24,594 nt of DNA from Bacillota bacterium (GTDB taxonomy: Bacteria > Bacillota > Limnochordia > Darwinibacteriales > Darwinibacteriaceae). The position numbers and the translations under genes are program-made. The notes under the pieces are model-generated. The model had not been told where the DNA came from. It searched no databases and was given only the letters and a program-made list of their open reading frames with translations. This document shows, one piece after another, positions 1 to 7,347 of the stretch. Positions within the stretch are counted from its first letter, which is position 1, and each line of letters begins with the position of its first letter. Location of the stretch: NCBI GenBank assembly GCA_012518325.1, contig JAAYSR010000013.1, forward strand, positions 1 to 24,594, read 5' to 3'.

Positions 1-135
1 CTGGGGGAGAATGTGGCCCACCTGGTGGACAACAGGACCGGTGAGACAGTGAAGCATCTGCCGTCTGCGACCCAGGTTGACCACCGGATCCGCATTCGAC
101 GCCTGATGGGTTTGCATGTTGACAAGAAAGCTTAG
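1..135 (+). CDS. flaG: FlaG-family flagellar protein, C-terminal fragment
   Basis: Frame 1 is open from the left edge to a TAG at 133-135, giving the last 44 residues of a protein whose start lies outside the window. The visible part has the FlaG C-terminal pattern: a hydrophobic strand, then VDNRTGETVKHLP (known proteins have VVDxxTGEVIRxIP), then a short helix ending in GLHVDKKA (known proteins end GLxVDxKx). FlaG proteins are small cytoplasmic proteins encoded near flagellin and fliD and influence filament length. Only the tail is present, and the core differs from consensus (VKHLP instead of IRQIP), so the family call is likely but not certain. The next gene follows after 20 bp on the same strand. 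Confidence 0.6.
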   Translation: MGENVAHLVDNRTGETVKHLPSATQVDHRIRIRRLMGLHVDKKA

Positions 136-155
136 AACAAGGGGGAAGCAAGCAG

Positions 156-683
156 ATGTCTGTGAAGTTTTCGGATTTGGCCGCTGAACGGTATTCTCTG
201 CGCAAGTTCAGCGATAAGCCTGTGGAAAAGGAAAAGATCCTGCAGGTATTAGAGGCGGCCAGGCTGGCGCCGAGCGCTGTGAACTACCAGCCCCGCCACT
301 TTATTGTCGTCACCGACGAGGAGCTGAAAGCAAAGATTGCCGAAGGCTACTCCCGTGACTGGTTTGCCAGCGCCCCGGTCGTGATTGTCGCCTGCGGCGA
401 TCACAGCACCTCCTGGAAGCGGCGGGACGGCAAGGACCACGCGGATATCGATGTGGCCATTGCAGTGGACCACCTCACCCTGGCCGCAGTGGAACTGGGA
501 CTGGGCACCTGCTGGGTTTGCGCCTTTGATGCCGGGCATGTCCATAAAGTTCTGGAGCTGCCGGAGGAGATTGAGGCCGTTGCCCTGATTCCCCTGGGAT
601 ATCCGGCGGATGAATCCAGACCCCTCAAGAAGAGGAAGGAGCTCGACGAGATCGTGAGCTGGAACGGATACAAAAAAGCTTAG
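156..683 (+). CDS. Nitroreductase family FMN-dependent oxidoreductase
   Basis: This 175-residue protein has the short nitroreductase fold. The N-terminus carries RYSLRKF (about residues 12-18), the conserved arginine-rich FMN-phosphate contact. It is followed by the helix AARLAPSAVNYQP (about 34-46), the typical APSxxNxQPW/R-type signature. Later comes an LGLGTCWVCAF segment (about 113-123), which in the family forms part of the FMN pocket and dimer interface. Such enzymes use NAD(P)H and bound FMN to reduce nitro compounds, quinones or other small molecules, and the natural substrate cannot be read from sequence. The start follows a GGGGGAA Shine-Dalgarno about 9 nt upstream. It is codirectional with flaG and ends just before a strong bidirectional terminator shared with convergent tpx. 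Confidence 0.9.
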   Translation: MSVKFSDLAAERYSLRKFSDKPVEKEKILQVLEAARLAPSAVNYQPRHFIVVTDEELKAKIAEGYSRDWFASAPVVIVACGDHSTSWKRRDGKDHADIDVAIAVDHLTLAAVELGLGTCWVCAFDAGHVHKVLELPEEIEAVALIPLGYPADESRPLKKRKELDEIVSWNGYKKA

Positions 684-687
684 GATA

Positions 688-732
688 AAAGGAACTGCCC
701 CTGCGGAGCGCCTCCGCAGGGGCAGTTCCTTT
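688..732. terminator. Bidirectional Rho-independent terminator between nitroreductase and tpx
   Basis: A perfect 20-bp inverted repeat (arms 688-707 and 713-732, loop GCGCC) begins with AAA and ends with TTT. It can therefore act on both strands. It starts 4 bp after the nitroreductase stop codon and lies 17 bp beyond the tpx stop. Confidence 0.9.
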
Positions 733-749
733 CAGTCCAGTGTTGGTGG

Positions 750-1256
750 TTAGAGCAACGCTTTCACAGCCGCCAGTGCCTGCTCATAATCAGGGTGGCT
801 GGTCATTTCTTCAAGGTATTCCACATAGGTGATTTTGTTGTCCCGGTCCAGCACCAGAACTGCCCTGGCCAGCAGCCGCAGCTCTTCGATGAGGACGCCG
901 TAGGCCTCGCCAAAGGCAACGTCTCTGTGGTCAGAGAGGGTGACCGCGTCTTCGAGATCGGCATTTCCGCACCATCTCTTCTGGGCAAAGGGCAGATCAA
1001 CGCTGACTGTAATCACCACAGCTTCGGGAAGTTCTGCAATGTCTTCATTGAACTGTCTGGTCTGCAGGTCGCAGACACCAGTGTCCAGTGACGGTACAAT
1101 GCTGATCAGCTTTACAGCATCTTTATAATCTGCCAGGGTTTTTACTTTAAGGTCGTTATCCAACAGTTTAAAGTCCGGTGCCTGTTCGCCAACTGCCAGT
1201 TTTCTGCCGCGGGCGGTTAAGGGCTGCCCGTGCATGTATACGGTACGCTCTTCCAT
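750..1256 (-). CDS. tpx: Thiol peroxidase (atypical 2-Cys peroxiredoxin)
   Basis: Tpx reduces hydrogen peroxide and organic hydroperoxides with electrons from thioredoxin in the cytoplasm. The 168-residue product matches the normal family length. The peroxidatic cysteine is C62 in PSLDTGVCDLQTRQFN. The resolving cysteine is C96 in FAQKRWCGN, the spacing expected of the Tpx subfamily. The open frame extends 60 residues further upstream, but that extension has no family similarity. I chose the ATG at 1256 because an AAGGAGGT ribosome binding site lies about 10 nt before it and the protein then begins at the conserved strand preceding VGEQAPDF. It is convergent with the nitroreductase and divergent from the DUF4097 gene. 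The 16-bp palindrome at 1345-1360 sits in the shared upstream region. Confidence 0.95.
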   Translation of the reverse strand: MEERTVYMHGQPLTARGRKLAVGEQAPDFKLLDNDLKVKTLADYKDAVKLISIVPSLDTGVCDLQTRQFNEDIAELPEAVVITVSVDLPFAQKRWCGNADLEDAVTLSDHRDVAFGEAYGVLIEELRLLARAVLVLDRDNKITYVEYLEEMTSHPDYEQALAAVKALL

Positions 1257-1344
1257 TATCCAGGGATACCTCCTTTTTCCGTTAGATACTATCTTCGTTA
1301 TTTGGGATTGATTCTCCTTTTCAATCCGGAAAAAGATGTAAAAA

Positions 1345-1360
1345 TCAGTCTCGAGACTGA
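1345..1360. promoter_or_regulatory. 16-bp perfect palindrome, candidate operator
   Basis: TCAGTCTCGAGACTGA is self-complementary over its full length and lies between the divergent tpx and DUF4097 genes. A second, weaker inverted repeat (GGATTG at 1305-1310, CAATCC at 1322-1327) lies nearer tpx. It does not match the PerR, Fur or LexA consensus. I see no T-run beside it, so an operator is more likely than a terminator. Confidence 0.4.
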
Positions 1361-1441
1361 GCATCTCTCCCTTTGGAGTCGCTGGTTTATGCAGATTGTA
1401 CGTGGTAAGCTTGAGGCAGGATGATGAAGGGGGCAAAGCAT

Positions 1442-2203
1442 ATGGCTTTATTTTCCAAAGTGGGCGCCCGGGAAGAGTTTCCCCTGGGGCCGGAGATTGA
1501 TTCTATCTCAATTCAGGGTTTCAACGGCGGAATTGTCTGGCTGCCTGAAGATGGAGGAGAACCCCGCATTGTGGCAGAAAAGGAGGTCCGGGGCTTGAGT
1601 TTAGGCGGACTAGAGCAAATCTTAGCTGACTTAAAGATCGAAAGGGATGTTTCAGACGGAAAGATCGCTCTGCGGTCGGTGAGTCCTGTTAAGGGCTTCG
1701 GCATCAACGCTCAAGTGTCCTTTACCGTCTACGCTTCTCCCGACAGGATACGTGCCTTCCAAGGCACAACTTCCAACGGCGTGATTTCGGTGGAGGCGGC
1801 CAGCCGCGGCAAGCTGGATTTAAGGACCTCCAACGGGCGAATCATGCTCAATTCGGGGCAGGGGGAGGTTCAGGCCAGAACCTCCAACGGGAGAATTGAG
1901 TTCGGCTCCCTGGCACTTGAGGGCCGCAGCTCTCTGCGCACTTCGAACGGGCGCATCACGGGGCAGGTCAAATTCGCCCCGGACGGTAGGTACACCTTTG
2001 AGACCAGCAACGGCAATATTGAGCTGAGGATCCCCCAGGACAGCCCAGGCTCATTCCAGGCCAGAACGTCCAACGGGCATATCAAGTTTGAGGTGGGGGA
2101 AACTCAGCTTAACGGCCGCAAAGAGGCTGTCCTTCAGCGCAGTGACAATCCTGAAGTGCTGCTCTCCACATCGAACGGCAATATCAACGTAATCGGCTAT
2201 TGA
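1442..2203 (+). CDS. DUF4097-family beta-helix repeat protein
   Basis: This 253-residue protein carries seven copies of a T-S-N-G-x-I motif. The first six repeat every 18-21 residues and the last follows after 34. This is the rung-like pattern of DUF4097 (putative adhesin) proteins, which fold as a beta-solenoid. There is no signal peptide or transmembrane segment, so this version appears cytoplasmic or membrane-peripheral. Its biochemical role is unknown. An in-frame ATG lies 21 bp upstream, but GAAGGGGG sits 7 nt before the ATG at 1442, which I take as the start. The gene is transcribed away from tpx. Its stop codon is only 6 bp from the stop of the convergent TPR gene. Confidence 0.8.
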   Translation: MALFSKVGAREEFPLGPEIDSISIQGFNGGIVWLPEDGGEPRIVAEKEVRGLSLGGLEQILADLKIERDVSDGKIALRSVSPVKGFGINAQVSFTVYASPDRIRAFQGTTSNGVISVEAASRGKLDLRTSNGRIMLNSGQGEVQARTSNGRIEFGSLALEGRSSLRTSNGRITGQVKFAPDGRYTFETSNGNIELRIPQDSPGSFQARTSNGHIKFEVGETQLNGRKEAVLQRSDNPEVLLSTSNGNINVIGY

Positions 2204-2209
2204 GGCCGG

Positions 2210-2932
2210 CTACTTGCTCCACTTAGCCCGGTACCCTTCAGCCTCAGCCTTAAGCTCGGGATGTTCCCTGAGGGCAGGGTTGGCCAAAAGGTCGTCCAAT
2301 ACCTGGACGGCCTCATTTTTGCGTCCGTTGTACTCCAGGGCTACCGCCAGCTGGAGCTGGTATTCCAGATTGCCTGGGTCCAGTTCAATCGACTTTTCAG
2401 CATGCTCCAGGGCGAGCTTTTTATTGCCGATGCTCAAGGGAAAGCCCGGGGCCTGGTGGTAGAGCTGGCTCAGCACCCAGTGCGCGTCGGCGTAGGCTGC
2501 ATCCAGTTCCAGCGCCTTGTCCAGGGCCTCTTTCATGGGCTTGACCATAAACAGGCTGCTGAGGATGCCCCTGGTCTGGCCGATGCGGCCCATCAGAGAC
2601 GCCTGCCAAAAGTGGGGGTGGGGCGAGGCCGGCAAAAACTCCACTGCGGCATCGGCGTACTCCTTGCCTGTTTCAAATGTTTCCAGCTTGTTCTCTTCAA
2701 TTCGATCCCCAAGGTACAGGTAGGCCTTGGCAATCAGCCAGAGCGCCTCGCCGTCTTTGGGGTTTTTCTGAAGCTGGGTTTCCAGCCGCTTAATAGCATC
2801 TTGGATTTTGGGCACCTCTTCGCTCTCAATCAGCGCTTCCGCACCGGCATAGTCGAAGGCAAACACGGCCGGACTGAGGACTAAGGCCAGTGCGATGATG
2901 ATCACCAGGGTGAAGCTTGTTCTTTTCAGCAA
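2210..2932 (-). CDS. Secreted tetratricopeptide-repeat protein
   Basis: The 240-residue product begins with a signal peptide: a K-R pair, about 17 hydrophobic residues, then SPAVFA before the mature FDYAGAE. The rest is helical with TPR-like units. One spans about residues 38-66 (LETQLQKNPKDGEALWLIAKAYLYLGD), and another near 185-215 reads ALEHAEKSIELDPGNLEYQL. TPRs mediate protein-protein contacts, and the partner is unknown. The frame is open 26 codons further upstream, but the TTG at 2932 is preceded by GGAAGGGAG at good spacing and places the positive residues directly at the N-terminus of the signal peptide. It lies downstream of the S9 peptidase on the same strand, with about 120 bp between them. 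Confidence 0.75.
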   Translation of the reverse strand: MLKRTSFTLVIIIALALVLSPAVFAFDYAGAEALIESEEVPKIQDAIKRLETQLQKNPKDGEALWLIAKAYLYLGDRIEENKLETFETGKEYADAAVEFLPASPHPHFWQASLMGRIGQTRGILSSLFMVKPMKEALDKALELDAAYADAHWVLSQLYHQAPGFPLSIGNKKLALEHAEKSIELDPGNLEYQLQLAVALEYNGRKNEAVQVLDDLLANPALREHPELKAEAEGYRAKWSK

Positions 2933-3056
2933 AGTGATTTCTCCCTTCCTTGGCTTTTTTACATCAGATTCACCCAGACTGCCGCCATTTCCTTCTGACA
3001 ACACAGGCATTCTGGTGCCAAAAAAGCAGGATCTGCCAAGGCAGATCCCGTAACGT

Positions 3057-5060
3057 TTATTGCTCTTTCAGGAAGCGGTCAAACCAGTTTGTTATTTCCT
3101 CCAGGCGGCGCTGGCGGTGTTTGGGCCTGCCGCTGCGGCTCAGTTCGTGGTTTTCGCCCCGGAACATGCAGAGGCGGGATTCCACGCCATGGTACTTGAG
3201 GGCTGTAAACATCTGCAAAGCCTCAGGCAGCCAGCAGCGGTAGTCTTCGTCGGAGTGGATGAACAGCGTCGGGGTTTTGACCCGGTCCGCATACTTGAGG
3301 GGTGAGTGGTACCACAGTTTTTCCTGGTCTGTCCAGGGGGTGGCGCCAATCTGATCCGGTGCAAAGAAGTAGCCGATGTCTGTAGTATAGCCCATGGAGA
3401 CCCAGTTGCTGATGCTGCGCTGGGAGGCGGCGGCTTTGAAGCGGTCAGTCTTGCCGATGATCCAGTTGGTCATAAACCCGCCGTAGGAACCTCCTGTTAC
3501 GCCAACCCTCTCGGGGTCAATGGCGGGGTATTTTTCCAGGGCCAAATCTGTGAACCGCATCAGATCTTCGTAATCAATTGTGCCGTACTTACCCCGGATA
3601 TCGGCAAACTCATTGCCCTTGCCGTCGCTGCCCCTAGGATTGCAGAACAATACAAAGTAGCCGTGGTTGGCCCAGTACTGCATTTCATGGAAAAACACTG
3701 TACCGTAGACTGTCTTGGGCCCCCCGTGAATGTTTAAAATGGCGGGGTAGGTTCTGCCCTCTGCATAATCTACAGGCTTGAGCACCCAGCCGTCGCAGGT
3801 GACGCCGGGGGAGATTTCAAAGCTCAGGGGTTCAGGCGCGGACAGCCTGCGCTCTGCATTGACCCAGCTGTTAAAGCTGGTGAGCTGCTTTTCTGCGCCG
3901 TCTTCCAGGCTGTAAAGCTCCTGAAGCTTGAGTTCCCGCAGGGCGACTAACAGGATGCGGCCGTCTTTTACGCTGAAGGAATCGACTGAGCCTGGCTCCC
4001 TGGAGATCTTTTCGATGCGGCCTGTCTTGTCGATGCGGTTTAGATAGGAGCTTTCCCCTTCAGTGGTGACGAAATAGAGGAAACCGCCGTCCAGGCACAT
4101 TCCCCGGCCTCCGCCGTAGCGGCAGTCCGAACCTACTGAACTGTAGGCAGATCTGTCGAAATCGGGTGTCAAGAGCTCTCTGCTGCCGTCGAACCGCACC
4201 AGGTAGAAGCGGGCGTTTTCATTGAGCCCGTAGCGCTCCCTGGAGCCTCCCCTGCAGATCAGCTCCTGGTCAGTGATAAAGTGTGCCGATGCATAGGCGA
4301 AATCTTCCCCAGGTGTGAGCCTGGTTACTTCTTTACTCTGAAGGTCTGCAACATAAAGGCTGTTTGTGAGGGGCATCATGCCGGTGTACTCGGTGCCGAT
4401 CAGAACCGCCTTGGTCTTGTCGGCGTTTAGCTCTACACTGTCCACGAAGAGTTTCTCTCCGGTAAGGGCTTCCAGGGAGCCTGTTTCCCCATCGTAGAGG
4501 TAGAGGCGGGAGCGGTTGCCGCTGACGAAACCTTTGCCGTTGCTCCAGTAGGGGATCTCCTCCAGCACTTCATAGTCCTTTTCTTCAGCCCGCCTTTTCA
4601 GTTCAGCCTCCTTCTCCCGGTCAGAAAGGGAGCTTAGATCCGGACGGTCCGGATTGTAAATGCAGGTCAGAAGGAAGCGGTTTTCTCCCAGGGGCTTAAT
4701 GTCGCCTGCCCGCATCGGTATTCTAAAGGCTTCCCGGGCTTCGCCGCCGTGAATGTTGATCCTGTAAAACACGGTGAAGTCTTCGCCCTTCTTTTGCCTT
4801 TCCTGGTCTTTAGGATCTCGAATGGAGGCAAAGAGGATCTCGTCGTCATTGAGCCAGGTGAAAGAGCGTTCCCTGCCCAGGGCAGTGAGCTGCAGGCAGC
4901 GTTCTTTGTCCAGGTCATACAGCCACAGGTGAGATTTGTACCCGTTTTCCTCCAGATCCGCCTCATGGACGGCAAAACAGGCATAGTCTCCGGCCGGGCT
5001 GTGTTCAATGCCGGAGAGAAACTTGTACTTCGTGAAATCGTCAAGGCGCAGATTTTCCAA
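3057..5060 (-). CDS. S9 family (prolyl oligopeptidase/acylaminoacyl-type) serine peptidase
   Basis: This 667-residue protein has an N-terminal beta-propeller-like region (about 1-400) and a C-terminal alpha/beta hydrolase domain. The nucleophile is S525 in GGSYGG. The acid is D606 in HSDEDYR and the base is H638 in FRGENHELSRSG. The oxyanion region NIHGGPK (about 443-449) is also present, so the triad is intact. Enzymes of this group cleave short peptides or remove N-terminal blocked residues in the cytoplasm, and no signal peptide is visible. The start is a TTG with AAGGGA about 10 nt before it, and the protein begins directly with the propeller sequence MENLRLDDF. It is the first of two minus-strand genes, with the TPR gene downstream. 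Exact substrate preference cannot be inferred. Confidence 0.93.
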   Translation of the reverse strand: MENLRLDDFTKYKFLSGIEHSPAGDYACFAVHEADLEENGYKSHLWLYDLDKERCLQLTALGRERSFTWLNDDEILFASIRDPKDQERQKKGEDFTVFYRINIHGGEAREAFRIPMRAGDIKPLGENRFLLTCIYNPDRPDLSSLSDREKEAELKRRAEEKDYEVLEEIPYWSNGKGFVSGNRSRLYLYDGETGSLEALTGEKLFVDSVELNADKTKAVLIGTEYTGMMPLTNSLYVADLQSKEVTRLTPGEDFAYASAHFITDQELICRGGSRERYGLNENARFYLVRFDGSRELLTPDFDRSAYSSVGSDCRYGGGRGMCLDGGFLYFVTTEGESSYLNRIDKTGRIEKISREPGSVDSFSVKDGRILLVALRELKLQELYSLEDGAEKQLTSFNSWVNAERRLSAPEPLSFEISPGVTCDGWVLKPVDYAEGRTYPAILNIHGGPKTVYGTVFFHEMQYWANHGYFVLFCNPRGSDGKGNEFADIRGKYGTIDYEDLMRFTDLALEKYPAIDPERVGVTGGSYGGFMTNWIIGKTDRFKAAASQRSISNWVSMGYTTDIGYFFAPDQIGATPWTDQEKLWYHSPLKYADRVKTPTLFIHSDEDYRCWLPEALQMFTALKYHGVESRLCMFRGENHELSRSGRPKHRQRRLEEITNWFDRFLKEQ

Positions 5061-5306
5061 GATTGCTTCATCCCTTCTTTATTCTGTATCTGCTGCTTAG
5101 AAGATCTTCCTTGTTAACTCAGTATTTCCTCCTTAACAGCCGGCTGTTTGCAGCGGGCAAGACCGTTCTAAGAGTCGGGGAGTATGGGACCCCCGCCACA
5201 AGGAGGTTACGCGGATTGAGAGAGATCAAGAAACGAACCTAATATTAATACAGTGTAATAGAATGGTCATGTTATTATGCAGTTGCGAAAATGAGCACAA
5301 GTTCGA
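5061..5306. other. Intergenic region between the S9 peptidase and the secreted FMN_bind-like gene
   Basis: This is the upstream part of a 335-bp gap between divergent genes. It holds a small hairpin (CGGGG 5176-5180, CCCCG 5191-5195). A perfect anti-Shine-Dalgarno match AAGGAGGT (5200-5207) follows, then TTG at 5216 opening an eight-codon frame (MREIKKRT) that stops at 5240-5242. This could be a leader peptide, the remnant of a gene, or chance. I see no RNA gene or longer reading frame here. Confidence 0.35.
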
Positions 5307-5335
5307 TTGACGAAATGACAAGCCTTGTTTATAAT
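5307..5335 (+). promoter_or_regulatory. Near-consensus SigA promoter of the secreted FMN_bind-like gene
   Basis: The -35 TTGACG (5307-5312) and the -10 TATAAT (5330-5335) are separated by exactly 17 bp, which is 11 of 12 consensus positions at ideal spacing. Transcription would begin near 5342 and leave a leader of about 54 nt. A GAAAGGGG ribosome binding site lies 7 nt before the ATG at 5396. This is the strongest housekeeping promoter I can see in the window. Confidence 0.88.
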
Positions 5336-5395
5336 GATCACGTATGGTGACATGTCGCGTACACAAAAAGTCAATAGTGAGAAAGGGGCCTATCT

Positions 5396-5914
5396 ATGAA
5401 GAAAACTCTCATTCTGGTTCTTGTTTTAGTGTCCATTTTTAGCATGTCTGTATTTGCTGCTGAGCCAATCGTAATTGGCAAAGCTGACTGGGCTGCCCAC
5501 GGCACAAGATGCTTTACAGTTGCCGTAGTTGCTCTGCAAGGTGACGTTATTGTCGGTGCTTACCTCGACGAATACCAGATGCTCTCCAGAGCAGACGCTA
5601 TCGGTGTTCCCAACTCCGACAAAGCCTTCGGCGAAGCTTTTGCCAACCCTGAGCAGGTGCTTGCTTCCAAGAAAGTAAACAACGATCTTTACAGCAATAA
5701 CATGGCTAATGCCGGTTCTACCGTAACCATTGCTGACAACTTCAAAGCCATCGAAGATTTCGTACTTGGCATGACTGTTGCCGAACTCGAAGCCTTCCTG
5801 TCCGGCCACAATGCAGAAACCGCCGTTGACGCAGTATCCGGCGCTACCTTGGTTGACACCTATGGTTACTTAACCGCTCTCTGGGCAGCTGCCAAGGATG
5901 CTCAAAGCAAATAA
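5396..5914 (+). CDS. Secreted protein with FMN_bind-like C-terminal motif
   Basis: This 172-residue protein has a clear Sec signal peptide: two lysines, a hydrophobic core, and cleavage after VFA near residue 21. The mature part is acidic, with a single cysteine (C39). Its C-terminus contains DAVSGAT (145-151). This resembles the D-x-x-S/T-G-A-T motif of FMN_bind domains, where ApbE attaches FMN to the threonine, here T151. Codons favour GCT, GTT, AAC and TTC, unlike the CTG/GCC-rich neighbours, which suggests high expression. That fits the strong promoter and the terminator that starts 14 bp after the stop. It is a single-gene transcription unit. The FMN_bind relation rests on a short motif, so covalent flavin is possible rather than shown. 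A redox role outside the membrane would be one reading. Confidence 0.7.
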   Translation: MKKTLILVLVLVSIFSMSVFAAEPIVIGKADWAAHGTRCFTVAVVALQGDVIVGAYLDEYQMLSRADAIGVPNSDKAFGEAFANPEQVLASKKVNNDLYSNNMANAGSTVTIADNFKAIEDFVLGMTVAELEAFLSGHNAETAVDAVSGATLVDTYGYLTALWAAAKDAQSK

Positions 5915-5928
5915 GTAATTCTGATTAG

Positions 5929-5964
5929 AAAAACCGTAATGTCCTTTAGGACTTTACGGTTTTT
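5929..5964 (+). terminator. Rho-independent terminator that also encodes the end of the convergent gene
   Basis: Arms AAAAACCGTAATGTCC (5929-5944) and GGACTTTACGGTTTTT (5949-5964) pair with one mismatch around the loop TTTA. A further T-rich stretch follows. The right arm contains the last codons and the TAA stop (5954-5956) of the minus-strand DUF2974 gene, so one DNA stretch serves as hairpin and as coding sequence. The A-run at its left end could let it work on the minus strand too. Confidence 0.9.
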
Positions 5965-7084
5965 TGTTTTGCAGCAGCCTGGGCTTGGGGAGGCTTCTTT
6001 GCACGTTTTGCAGTGCCGTTTGCTTGGCAGCTTCAAAGAGAAGGCCCAGGGCATGGGAGATGTTATGGCGCATCTCCTCGTCCATTTCCCGGATCGAACG
6101 AAGTACGATGCGGGCATTTCTGTGCCAGTTCAGGGTAAGCTCTTTGAGGGTGCCGGCATTAGTTGCTTCTAAAATTGAGAATAGAGTGTCCACAAACTGC
6201 TCCCGCTGTTCGGTGCTGAGCTGGGTGAGCCAGGTTTTCAGTGTCAGGTCTATAAACTTGCTTCGGTCAGTCACTGCATCCAAGTAGACAAACTGGTCCC
6301 TTTCCACTTCCCAGGAAAAGAGATCGTGCTGCATCAGGCCGATTTGGCTGCTGCGCACTACATAATAGTCCTCTTCGTGCTGCAGCAGCATGCCCACCAC
6401 AGAGGACTGGGGGATGTAGGTCCTGATCTTCTCTGCGATCCGCCGATAGCCCTCAGATTCCAGCACGCTGGCTTCAAATCCCGGCCCGTCGTGGTTATGC
6501 ACAAAGATCAGCCGATCCTGGACTTCGGTTTGGCAGAAAGAGGCCGCGTAAACTGCAAGGTTGCCTCCCTTGGAGTGGCCGCCTACCCAGAAGCGCCCGG
6601 ATAGGGCTGCGGCGGCGTCATTCAGGTACTGCACTGCATCGAGCTGGGCCGGCACCGGTGTGCAAAAGCTCATATTGAAGTCTTCTTTCCAGCCTGCCAG
6701 GGAGAGATCGGTGCCGCGGAAGGAAATATAGGCAAGATCAGGCGAGTCTCTGATGACCAGGGCGGCAAACTGCTTTTCTGCCTCGGGATCTACCTGGTTG
6801 GTATAACCGCAGAGTCCCATGCCGGCGAAGCGCCTGCTGGCGGCCACAGCCTGGAGAAAGGGAAGGTCAGCCTTCATAATCAGTCTCGCCTCGGGGTCAG
6901 CCTGGGCAAAAAACAGCTCCCCGGCTTCTGCAACTGAGATTTCTCCGGTGAAACCCTGGGGAACAATGCCGTCAAAGGGCAGGTAGGAAAGGCGCGACAG
7001 GATCAGACTGTCGACTTCGTTGAGACCCGCCTGCTGCAACGACAGATCGCCCCGCCATTTCAGGTAGTCAAAGAGGTTGGCCAT
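5954..7084 (-). CDS. DUF2974 (Mbeg1-like) alpha/beta hydrolase
   Basis: This 376-residue protein opens with FDYLKWRGDLSL, the characteristic start of DUF2974 proteins. The lipase-like nucleophile is S171 in GHSKGGN. Before it comes SFRGTD (121-126), which resembles the FRGT motif of class-3 lipases, and after it HNHDGPGFE. These features suggest an intracellular lipase or esterase, because there is no signal peptide. Substrates are unknown for the family. The start is ATG at 7084, with GGGGGTGA ending 6 nt before it. The 3' end overlaps the terminator of the convergent secreted-protein gene. The divergent neighbour starts with a 40-residue membrane microprotein. Confidence 0.85.
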   Translation of the reverse strand: MANLFDYLKWRGDLSLQQAGLNEVDSLILSRLSYLPFDGIVPQGFTGEISVAEAGELFFAQADPEARLIMKADLPFLQAVAASRRFAGMGLCGYTNQVDPEAEKQFAALVIRDSPDLAYISFRGTDLSLAGWKEDFNMSFCTPVPAQLDAVQYLNDAAAALSGRFWVGGHSKGGNLAVYAASFCQTEVQDRLIFVHNHDGPGFEASVLESEGYRRIAEKIRTYIPQSSVVGMLLQHEEDYYVVRSSQIGLMQHDLFSWEVERDQFVYLDAVTDRSKFIDLTLKTWLTQLSTEQREQFVDTLFSILEATNAGTLKELTLNWHRNARIVLRSIREMDEEMRHNISHALGLLFEAAKQTALQNVQRSLPKPRLLQNKKP

Positions 7085-7212
7085 CTCAGTTCACCCCCAA
7101 CAATGCTTTTCAGCCACTTTCGTGGCAGACGGGCAAAAACCCTGCCAATGCAGGATTTATTCCAGGCACAAAGAAAGATATAGGAGCAGTTTTTTGCCTG
7201 GAGGTGAGAGCG

Positions 7213-7335
7213 GTGATTTGGTTCTTTGCGAGCCTTCTGCTGCTGCCTGTGCGGCTCATCCTTGGCAGCACCAAGGGCATACTTTTGCATTTACTGATGG
7301 CAATCGGGCTGGGCATGTATGTGCTGAGCCTTTAA
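7213..7335 (+). CDS. 40-residue hydrophobic membrane microprotein
   Basis: A GTG at 7213 is preceded by GGAGGTGA (7200-7207) at 5-nt spacing, the strongest type of ribosome binding site. It opens a 40-codon frame ending in TAA at 7333-7335. The product is almost entirely hydrophobic, with a short loop (LGSTKG) between two segments, so one or two membrane passes are expected. It lacks similarity I recognise. An in-frame GTG at 7204 would overlap the ribosome binding site and is less likely. The stop lies inside the AAGGCGG ribosome binding site of the next gene, whose TTG is 12 nt downstream. The two are probably cotranscribed and translationally coupled. Confidence 0.65.
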   Translation: MIWFFASLLLLPVRLILGSTKGILLHLLMAIGLGMYVLSL

Positions 7336-7347
7336 GGCGGTGCAGCG

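Noticed and set aside
1257..1436. 60-residue N-terminal extension of the tpx reading frame
   Set aside because: It has no ribosome binding site at its start and no Tpx similarity. The ATG at 1256 has AAGGAGGT upstream and gives the family length.
1768..2200. Tandem DNA repeats that could suggest a CRISPR array
   Set aside because: The repeats are imperfect, in-frame coding units of the DUF4097 gene, with the spacing of protein rungs and no constant direct repeat.
2261..2884. 207-residue plus-strand open frame
   Set aside because: It lies wholly antisense to the secreted TPR gene, without a ribosome binding site or protein family pattern.
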